Below, piece after piece: positions 43,796-52,104 of a DNA stretch of 52,104 nucleotides. The position numbers and the translations under genes are program-made. The notes below the pieces were generated by a model. That model saw only the letters and a list, made by a program, of their open reading frames with translations, had not been told where the DNA came from and made no database searches. The stretch lies in the NCBI GenBank assembly GCA_002633005.1, contig NMRA01000847.1, forward strand, positions 64,001 through 116,104. Direction: 5' to 3'. The stretch is from Phoronis australis. Its lineage: Eukaryota; Phoronida; Phoronidae. Position 1 is the first letter of the stretch. Each line of letters starts with the position of its first letter.

Positions 43796-46700
43796 CTATA
43801 CTACCTTATTACCATGTATCGTAGTTTTCACGCATCATGTGCTTACATCCGAACTAATGCGTTTTCCAAAAAATTCTTTGGTCAAATGCGTTACGGTGGC
43901 GCCATTACAATCACAGTATCAGACACACCTTAATATTAACTTTGGCGGCGAGATTATCTGCTGACCTAATTTCATATTCATTTTTTATGGGGGAGACGTT
44001 AGCATACTCTATATACGTCTCATTGTTGTACTTCTGACCCTGCGTATTGTTTGGCTCAAGCCAACTTAATGCTTGCCCTTAGGATGGTCCACCAACCAAC
44101 GCTACTGGCTAAATACAACGTGTAAGCAACCTTTGGGGATCACAGCCTCAGTAGAGAGTTGGATCTTCTTTGTTTTTTGACCGTACTGTGAGTACAGATT
44201 TTCGTATTTGGTAATTAACAGTGGGGGTAAATGTAGAGATGTTAAATATTTCAATTGGTTTAGAACCATATAGCAACCGACACTGGGTTGACCTCAGTTC
44301 AACAATGCTGAGACCTGATAAGCCTGGAAAGCGATTGTGAGGGTTGTTCGTCCTGACCTATTTTGCGAACGGTGGCGAGTACACAGACACTGTATGAAAT
44401 CAGAGGTCAACAAAAAGTTGAGTTCGTCGCTGGGTTGCGTCGTTCTCGATTACATTTAGGTTGATCAAAAAGTGTTATTCTCACACTTTGCCGCTTAAAT
44501 TCGTCAGTATTTAAATCATTAGGACAATCATCACGAATTTTTTCAAATTGGACCTACACTATTGACCATTTCATGAACTACCAAGCTGCAAAAAATATTT
44601 GTTAAATATTCACTGCCGTTTATTGCCTGTTTCAGTACTACACGTGTCCGTTTTGTGCTGCAAGCATACCTGCAGGAGGCGACCAAACTTATCGATTACT
44701 GGAATCAATTCACCTGTTCACATATAGCTGACAAAACCTGGTAAAAGTTTTCCTGCAGAGTAAATTGTGCTACTTTCTAATGGGTGAACAATTTAATAAT
44801 GTGAACCTGCAAGGTTGTTCCATGTGTTATCTTATAGGTAGACACCTTTGTTTTAAAATTTTCACAACGAGGAATGTTATCTCAGAGATTTCAAGTTATT
44901 CAATTGCAGGCAAAGTAGGTTTGCAGAAAAGTTTATTTTCATACTAAATTACAACGCCACCTCGAGTAATAATCATGTACTAACCGTCGAAAGACATTAG
45001 TTGAAGTAAGTAGAGGTTTTAAGCAAGTCACAGGGAAACCACCCAAAAATATAGTGTGCATCTATAAATTTCAAGGTGTATCACAAAGTGCATATTTTAG
45101 CCTGGAATGAAGACAGGAATTGCATTGTTTGTGGGACTTTTGTGCAAATCTTCGGTGGTCAACATTGACCCAATTTAAACATACCGAGTAGAAATTTCTT
45201 TTTAGAAACTAATACGGGATACAGATGAGAAGAAATGAAATATATGATAAAGAATTGGAAAAATATCTTTGAACAAAGGAGATAAAATTGATCTACACTG
45301 TAAATGTAGGTCTGTGCGGAATCTTTTAAGATTCATTTAAAAATGCCCTATTTTATAAAACACTTCTTTTCATGACTGTACATGACTTGCTACGCCATAT
45401 AAACTGATATGGAATCGTCTCATGCATGTAGTTTATAATCGCCTTTGCTGTCCGCGATTGAAAATGGTCCGTCAACCGACAAATCGACAAAGTTTACAAT
45501 GTACTGGCCTTCCACCGGTTGGCTTACAACTTCCATTTCCATTAATAACTTCTTCGTTTTCTCCTGGCTTCATAAATGTCTATACGCCGTCCAAAGCTTT
45601 GCGATCTACATGTGCCTCACGCTGTCCTCGTATTGAAGTGGATTTCCCTGCTTCAACAATAACATCACAACAAAACACTGATGTTAGCCTCGGTGAGATC
45701 GACGTATAACGTCATTAATGCTTCCGCACACAAATACCGTGCGCTCTGGTTCAGTTTGCAATAGTTTTTAAGAGTTTAACAAGAAATGAAACAACTAAAA
45801 ATCAATGCGACAAATTAACAGAAATTCAAAAAATCATACCAGGGATGAAATCCGGCGAATCTAATCATTGTTTCGTTTTTTTTTCTCGCGACTGAATCAT
45901 ACGGAGTGGCAAGGATGTTTGTGCTGGCTAGGTGACTTTAACTCATGAAATACAATGTAAGTTTGTCCATTTGTAGTTGAACAATTTTTTTCATTCGAAG
46001 TTGCTAGAACATATGTTTTTAAGAGAAGGCAAAAACAAGTTCATTGCATCTGTGAAAAAGCGACTTTAAAATCTAACAATGGACAGTTATAACCAAATCG
46101 AACCTCGCAAATTGACTGCCCACCGCTGAAGAACGGAGCTGAACGCAAAAGTGCTGACGCCGGTCACGGCTGGTTGTATCCAACTCGGACCACTCGTCTC
46201 AGGAGAAATCTTGCAGCGGTTGCCCTCTTACGCTCCCCCCAATGAATGACATTTCAATTATTTTTGTAAACATGATCTCTCAAATTAAAAATAAAAAGTT
46301 CAATATAGGGAGTGTCTTGTCTATTTGGTGTTCAGCAACTACAAGGGTCTGGACTGTGCGTCAGACTACTTAAATCTGACACTTCCGTGTCCATTCAAAA
46401 AGGTGTTCTTGACCTAGACAGCCTTTCTGTCTGTCTGTCACCTCGCCAATTTGAAAGTAAGAACCTTCTCTGTCCAGTGCCCTCACCTCCGCTGTCTCAA
46501 CGGGAGTGCCCCGTGTCTCTAAGGTGATTGAACACGACGGAATTGAAACCATTGTCGTTTACTCCGCGATCCTAAGCGATGTATTTTCTGAGGGACTGTT
46601 CAGTCTCACCACTTTTTACGAATTATTCGCATTGGTGAAACCGGTCCTTGCAGTTGTTGTACGAGAACAGTGTCACAGGGTGACGACATTTTCGCAAAAT

Positions 46701-47490
46701 CCCAGTAGAAGGAGCCACTGGCGGCTCCGCAACTTAAAATGGATGTATTCTTACTAACTACTTAATCAATATTTATTCTGACAAAATACAATAGTAGGTA
46801 TAAGGTACAAGGAATTTAAAAAAATAAGTATGTACACTCTCTGGATAACACCAAAAGATTTAAAACTTATTTCCGTGATTATCCATACACAAATTAAAAA
46901 AAGAAAACAAAGATGGCGAATAAATAATAAAATTTGAATAATTATACAAGAGGAATAAGAGATGTGAAAAAACTAGGTACAGTGAAAATGAGCTGAAAAT
47001 ACTGTAGGATGAAGTGACATGATAGATGACAAATAAATATATAAATGATTAAATAAGATATATCAATTTAATGAATTAAATCGGGGTTATCATTTTTATC
47101 ACTAAGGCTAATTAGGTATTGTTTGATTTGTCGTTTAAAATTGTTGAAATCTGTAATGTCTCTCAGCTGGCAGCCAGTACTAGGCTAATATTCAGGGGTG
47201 AGGTAAACGGACGGAAGTTAGACTTGTTCGACAGTATAGGGCAAGCTCAGACCATAAAACACACAATTATCTCAACCACGTCTAGATTAACTATGTAATT
47301 CGTGTTAAGTGAGAAATTGGCTTTTGAGGTTTCGCGCAAGTGGTCCAAGATCATCTGACAAACTGTGCTCAGATACTGAAAAATGCCTAGAGAAAGTGTT
47401 AGAACCTCCGAAGCAAAATAAAGCATAAACTGAACATACTCAATATTGGTGCAGAGTTGAGCCAATTACTTAAAAAAATCATGTTAATCG
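43796..47490. other. Stretch with no supportable gene
   Basis: Open frames here (for example 45422-45709 plus, 46312-46527 plus) lack splice context and recognisable motifs. I see no RNA gene or identifiable transposon. Confidence 0.4.
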
Positions 47491-47494
47491 ATGG

Positions 47495-47690
47495 CTAGGA
47501 TGAGGATCTAATCTCCTAACTCAGATCCCAAATTTAGTCAATCACGCTACACGATAAGATTGCGTTCATCAGCAGCGTGATATACATTGTACATGTACCG
47601 TGGGCCGAGTGCCAAGGCTTGAACCCGGGTCCAAGGATTTGTCTGTGGGTTGGTTGAGGTCACCACAGACTGCCAGTAAGTAAGCCACAT
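47495..47690 (-). mobile_element. SINE-like repeats, copy 2 and adjacent tRNA-like head
   Basis: GTAGCGTGATTGACTA and ATCTGAGTTAGGAGATTAGA (47495-47565) match the repeat at 42.7 kb. Next to it, GGGTTCAAGCC on the minus strand (47617-47627) is a B-box-like element with one or two mismatches. Confidence 0.4.
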
Positions 47691-48082
47691 CAACAAACAC
47701 AGAATAACTGTATTACTGCATGCTACAACAACCAGTTCAATCATGAAGTCCATGTGTTCGTCAAATAAAAACAATTTCCATTACGGTCGTAGAAGACTAG
47801 CAAAGTCTCGGGCGTACTTATGAGCGAACGGTTTCGGTCGTAAAGCACGAGCAAAGTCTCGGTCGTAGTAAGTTACGAGCGTATACGCTCGACACCTCCA
47901 CCCGAGCGGCCTACGATACATGTCGACCCTTTACGTGTACGATATCTGTTGTAGGTAACATAACATGGTAACGATTGATAACGACCAGGTCAACGCTTTA
48001 AGGCAATGAATCTTAGGACAAGGTTGGTGATAAAGGGTCACAGTCAAGCTGCAGAGATCTACGCAAAGACGCATTTCAAAAT
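47691..48082. promoter_or_regulatory. Upstream region of the GH31 gene
   Basis: It contains a short direct repeat, AGCAAAGTCTCGG(G/T)CGTA (near 47799 and 47849), and no convincing TATA box. The start codon context is CAAAATATGG. Confidence 0.25.
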
Positions 48083-48247
48083 ATGGTCCGTCAAGCTTAC
48101 TATCTCGGGCTTATTCTCGTGAGTTGGCAGGTTCTGGCTCCGTCTGCTCACAGCAGAAACGCGGGATCTGACAACTGTGAAAGGAAGGCGTATTTCGGAG
48201 TGAAAGCTGACAACGAAGGATTCAACGTCTCGATCAACAACGTGCTG
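48083..48247 (+). CDS. GH31 glycosidase (sulfoquinovosidase-like), exon 1 with signal peptide
   Basis: The 55-codon exon starts MVRQAYYLGLILVSWQVLAP, with a hydrophobic core and a likely cleavage near SAHS-RN, so the product is probably secreted or lysosomal. It continues GFNVSINNVL, a beta-strand start of the N-terminal beta-sandwich (galactose-mutarotase-like) domain. It ends at a GTGCTG/GTAATA donor in phase 0 that joins exon 2 without loss of frame. NVS is a possible N-glycosylation site. Function is inferred from exon 2. Confidence 0.7.
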
Positions 48248-50224
48248 GTAATACCTAATTTTAGTTTCATAGTCTGCAACTTCTTACAGTGGCAATTCAG
48301 CAACAAATCTTCACTTATGGAGCTGAATGTGAATTCAGCCCCACGATTCAACGCTTCAACTTCGCCCATCAGTCGAGGATGGGCTTGTAAGCTCACGGGC
48401 ATAGTCGGGAAATAATCGCTTTTCACTCGCATGGTTTTGGGAGGCCATAAAATATCTTTTTCTCGCAAGAAACTAAGTCTACGAACACTCTTCAGGGCTG
48501 AGTTCTGTAGACACAGAAATTTCAAGAAAATGCAAAATCTCGAAAGACTGCGACATATTATTTTGCACTACAAGCAAAGCTGTGTTCCACTAACTTTTCT
48601 CTAAAATATCGTAGGACTACGGAACACAATTTAATTTGTGTATACTGACTTTAAACTGGCTAACTGAACCATGGAAAAGTACTGTTTAAGAAAAAAAAAA
48701 AAACACCCAACGTTTGGTTTCGAAATGTATGAACGCTAGAACATACCTCTGTGGGGATTGTTGGCAAGTAAACTGGAGATTTGACCCGCATATGCCTGAT
48801 CTGAACTAATTATCCATATACGTCTGAGGAAGGTGCTGCGTTAAGTAACCACAGGGATAAATAAAAGACGTACACGACGTGGCATTGGTGAAAGCGTAAA
48901 TAGCCTGCTTTCCGTTGATACTGTGGTCGAAAATTCGATTAGCCACTTCGCGAACTAAAACGTCGCCCTTTCAGATTTTACCCACAATGCGTCACAACGG
49001 TAGGACATTTGCTGCAGAGTTGCTGCTTGGCTTGTATAAAAATAAATTCGCAGCACTGAAAAAGTGGAGGCTAAAGTCCTCATCCCCTGTGGTGCACCGC
49101 CAATGGACCGCGTGTGAAAAAATTCGGAGGCTACACCCCCCCCCCCCCCCCCCCCNCCCAGCCCCCTATGGTGCCCCGTCCATGATAAGGCCACTAAAAC
49201 CTACTGAGTGAGGCTGCAACGCTGACGTCAAAACGGAGTCGCCAACCGGCAAGTTCTAAGCGCTTAGTATGGTCTCGAGCAACTTAAAAGCTGGCAGTTT
49301 TTTCAACGCCAACGAATAACACTCAGCTTCTCAATAAGGAAAGATTCCATAGCGGAAAAAGTCTAAATCAAATTAAAGTTTCTTTGGTGGAACACACGGT
49401 GTTAAAGAGTCCCCACCATGCATTTTCTTACTTTTTCAGGTTTCAGTTTGCTAATGTGAATCTAATACCATAAAATCTTACTAATTAATAGGCATTTTTT
49501 ATGCCAAATAGTCGCAAATTTTTAAAAAAAATTACTTATTTCTAATTTTCGCTCCGAATGATGCAATGTCTGGAGGACGGTAAGCCGCTTGGCAATCATT
49601 TCCAGTGTCGGAACTGTGCACGTCAGAACTCAAGTACAACACAATATGCATAAGCCTACTTGTAATAGCACTGGATCTGCGGGGCCGGGGTCCAGGGCCT
49701 GGCATCACTCGCCCTAGAATGGAAGCAGTTTGTTCGTTATTTACAAAATTTTCAAATGCACTTTCATGGTGGTGAGTCCTACATTGTAACGCCGCGAATG
49801 TGTGTGGTCGAAACACGATTCTTTGAAATGTGCCGATCAAAGTGTCGACTTCCGCCGGACTGAATCGCATGTTTCACACTGACACTCCACACTCTCGTTC
49901 AGCGCACAATCATGGGCGGCGCAACACTGAAATAGTGGCCGGGGTTAAAGCCCCCCCCNCCCCAGCCCCTCTGCGGCTCTCCGCGGACTTTCTTCACAAC
50001 TCCACAGTATCGCATTAGTAAACAACAACGGCGGAGGCGGTCTTCCACCCATAGCGTACAAATCCGATAACAGAAAAATATGTTTTTCAATTTTTTGGCT
50101 TGTTTCGTAGCAACAGGTGTACTAAAGGCTATTAAATCTATTAATATGTAATAATAAAATTCTTTTTGAGACACAGGATCATGGTAGGAACTCTTTAATA
50201 CACTTACCGGCAATTCTATTCTAG
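48248..50224 (+). other. Intron 1 of the GH31 gene
   Basis: It contains two C-runs each with an N (49138-49156, 49951-49959), probable sequencing trouble spots. Both continue into CCCAGCCCC(C/T)T, perhaps ends of related repeats. A TACCCACAATGC phrase at 48979 resembles the ZNF143-type promoter element. No other gene is supported. Confidence 0.55.
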
Positions 50225-50416
50225 CTGCTGCAACATACAAAGTCTAACCCCTTTGTCTACCTCGGCTCTGGATCGACGGCATTTCTCGGTCACCATGGAA
50301 ACTTCGACATCAAGGACTATGTCAAAAGTCGAATTCCTTTGTCCGATTTCTATATGCAAACGGAACAAGACAGCACCACAGTACACCTGACAATGTCGTT
50401 CTTGGACAAACACAAG
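50225..50416 (+). CDS. GH31 glycosidase (sulfoquinovosidase-like), exon 2
   Basis: The exon follows a TTCTATTCTAG acceptor and ends at ACAAG/GTAAAA, phase 0 at both ends, 64 codons. The junction peptide NNVLLLQHTKSNPFVYLGSG followed by HHGNFDIKDYV and IPLSDF lines up without gaps with the N-terminal domain of E. coli sulfoquinovosidase YihQ. There the same order is L-x-L-x-HSK-x-NP, IGSG, RGNF-x-IKDK and IALTDA. YihQ-type GH31 enzymes release sulfoquinovose from plant and algal sulfolipid derivatives. The catalytic barrel, the two aspartates and the sulfonate-binding residues are encoded beyond the window, so the substrate cannot be confirmed; another GH31 specificity is possible. I found no third exon before the window ends. 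Confidence 0.75.
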
Positions 50417-52104
50417 GTAAAATAAAATAAATCTTGAAGTGATGTTTTAATGGCAAATTTGAGTAGTTTGCTTAAATATGCGGGAGCTTCACCTTTTTCT
50501 GCTTGAAGTTTGACATTGAGATTAGTTAAGTTTACTTTTAGCCCGCCAAACATCCAACAGGTGTAATATTTTTCTCTCTCGATGGACCATCGATTATTTC
50601 CAAGTATCCCTGTGTTACTTGCTATGACCTTGTTTAGTGCTTGCATTTTTCAATGGCTTGCCATTTTAACATCATCATTGAATAACGTAGAAAATAAATC
50701 TGAAACTAAATCAGGCGATCCAGATCCTCCCACGGATACTATTGTTTCACGAAATGTATAATATAAATTGGTAAATAAAACAACAAGAACGGGTATAATA
50801 ATGTCCTTCGTCAACAGAAACAGAAATAAAGTAAAATCAAACACTATATGACAATTGACATTTAAAATTTGGTGATACTTTGTTGCGGAAAACATTCAGT
50901 TGATCCATTCTTGTTGTTTTATTTACCTATTTATATTCTACATTGACCTGAACAAACACTTACATGTAGGCATTCATGTACCTGTTGGTTGCAAATAAGT
51001 TTACGGCACTTTTCCCGATCTTTTCCCTTAAAATCTTCCTAAAAACAGTTTGCCTGTAAAGTGATCTCAATCTATGCTCTTGCATCCCGGAATCAAGCCA
51101 ATGATTCAAAAGAATTTACAAAAAAAATTGAATTTCTCGAGGTGCACCAACAGAATGGCCACCGTATATTGTATGGCATTTAACTCCAGTTTTATGAATT
51201 GCTAGTGAAAAAATGCAAATGCACGCAAGATTCAAATGTGGGCAGACAATTATTTTTGTAATGTCTTTTCTTTGATGAACCATATGTGTGTCACAAACTG
51301 ATTAAATACAGGAAAACGTGTCTTTAGAGGAACATGGCAATAAAACTTTGTTTTATGCGTCAGTTCCGGCTCGACAAGTTCCTTTCTATAGCAGCACCTT
51401 CAGTTTTTTTACCTGACACTACACGACAGGCAATGGTGGTAAATTAAGCCTATGATGTCACTGGGTCATGTCTGTCTCCACAGTACGTGTACTTCACGCG
51501 TGGTACCAATCGAAAAAATGTACCGCCTGGCATTATCGTTTTGGACCAATAAAATGATAAACAACGGTGCAAAACACTTTTTATACCACAATATTAGCGC
51601 CAAATGGCAGATACAACCGTGTAATAACCCATAAAGTTATCTCACTAGTGAGATAACGATTTGGCGGGAAACCGAGGACGGAGTCGAACCCGGGACCCTA
51701 GAGTTTACAGGTCGCCGACTTAACCACTACACCACGCAGCGACTGACGTCATCAAGAGTGAAAATAGAATACTTAACTGAGCACGCGCAATAATCGCACG
51801 TTCAACAAACCTTATTGTACTGTACTTATACGCTAAGAAAACTAAGACTCATAATTTCCATAAAAATGATATCTTCATTCGGTGAAATTTTTCTCTCATG
51901 TCCTCTTACTTGTAAATCACCGATCTCTAGTTTGAATGCGGGTATCGTGTCGTCAGGATCTTTGACTTGAAAATTATATTCAGTTACCAGTGGTAACCTA
52001 CTTTAGCAGACGATAATTTCCCGGTCGAAGCTTAGCGTGAAAAAAACGTGTTTTAAGCTATAATAGTTGGTAAACCTTAATTTATAAATTCAATTTATTT
52101 CTAT
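50417..52104 (+). other. Start of intron 2 of the GH31 gene (runs off the window)
   Basis: No exon matching the next part of the GH31 N-terminal domain was found on the plus strand. A splice-like CTCCACAG at 51483 leads to a frame that stops after 22 codons and does not resemble GH31. Confidence 0.5.
51650..51750 (-). mobile_element. tRNA-derived SINE head
   Basis: On the minus strand TGGTGTAGTGG (A box, 51724-51734) is followed by GGTTCGACTCC (B box, 51680-51690). The first and last seven bases of the tRNA-like unit do not pair, so a SINE is more likely than a functional tRNA gene. Confidence 0.65.

Noticed and set aside
45422-45709. 95-residue plus-strand frame
   Set aside because: No motif, no splice context, and no similarity to anything else in the window.
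48148-48525. 125-residue minus-strand frame opposite GH31 exon 1
   Set aside because: The plus strand has a signal peptide, a splice donor and a downstream exon matching GH31; the minus frame is its shadow.
50216-50413. 65-residue minus-strand frame
   Set aside because: It is the antisense of GH31 exon 2.
51650-51750. Functional tRNA gene
   Set aside because: A and B boxes are good but the acceptor stem does not pair, so a SINE head is likelier.
1-52104. CRISPR array, bacterial operon or rRNA
   Set aside because: Introns, microsatellites, SINEs and eukaryotic domain architecture show animal DNA; no spaced direct-repeat array or rRNA-like stretch was seen.

Overview
The window is draft-quality animal genomic DNA. 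It is AT-rich, has genes split by GT-AG introns, and contains one 503-base N gap plus four isolated Ns, most of them in homopolymer runs. The gene content (a GAREM-like CABIT gene, P2X7 'ballast'-domain genes, a GH31 glycosidase with a signal peptide) and the dense, varied mobile DNA (TTAA elements, hAT-like and fold-back elements, Penelope-like and LINE fragments, tRNA-derived SINEs) point to an invertebrate, probably marine. I cannot name the phylum from sequence alone.

Layout. (1) 1-1110: a ~430-bp tandem repeat full of GGTCA motifs. (2) 2003-23164, minus strand: a four-exon gene (22945-23164, 8280-8461, 3645-3779, 2003-2512) whose phases join cleanly into a 348-residue protein that I read as a CABIT-domain, GAREM-like signalling adaptor. 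Its 14.5-kb first intron holds element A (10364-15345). Element A is bounded by TTAA duplications and 19-bp inverted ends. It carries two convergent genes: a P2X7 intracellular-domain-like gene (+) and a THAP zinc-finger gene (-), both frameshifted. (3) 20.9-24.8 kb: a graveyard of LINE and Penelope-like retroelement ends and a GC-rich fold-back element with CCCAGTAAACATG ends. (4) 26-40 kb: two diverged repeat families, each present once in each orientation. They carry recurrent GCGATCGNGAACGC motifs and exon-like pieces, including a zinc-finger-like one. Nested in or between them are a 616-bp element made of short palindromes, a 2.1-kb hAT-like insertion, a 314-bp hAT-like MITE and element B. 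(5) Element B (37471-38830) is a TTAA-flanked transposon with near-identical 158-bp inverted ends, and its only visible cargo is another P2X7-like zinc-binding gene. (6) 41-48 kb: mostly repeats, including a large trinucleotide microsatellite, with no supportable gene. (7) 48083 onward, plus strand: the first two exons of a secreted GH31 glycosidase closest, as far as I can tell, to sulfoquinovosidases (YihQ type). It runs off the right edge.

The most notable observation is that two unrelated TTAA-target, inverted-repeat elements in one 52-kb window both carry a P2X7 ballast-domain gene, in one case paired with a THAP DNA-binding gene behind the same promoter-proximal motif. No recognisable transposase catalytic domain was seen in either. 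All identifications rest on reading motifs by eye; no database search was run.
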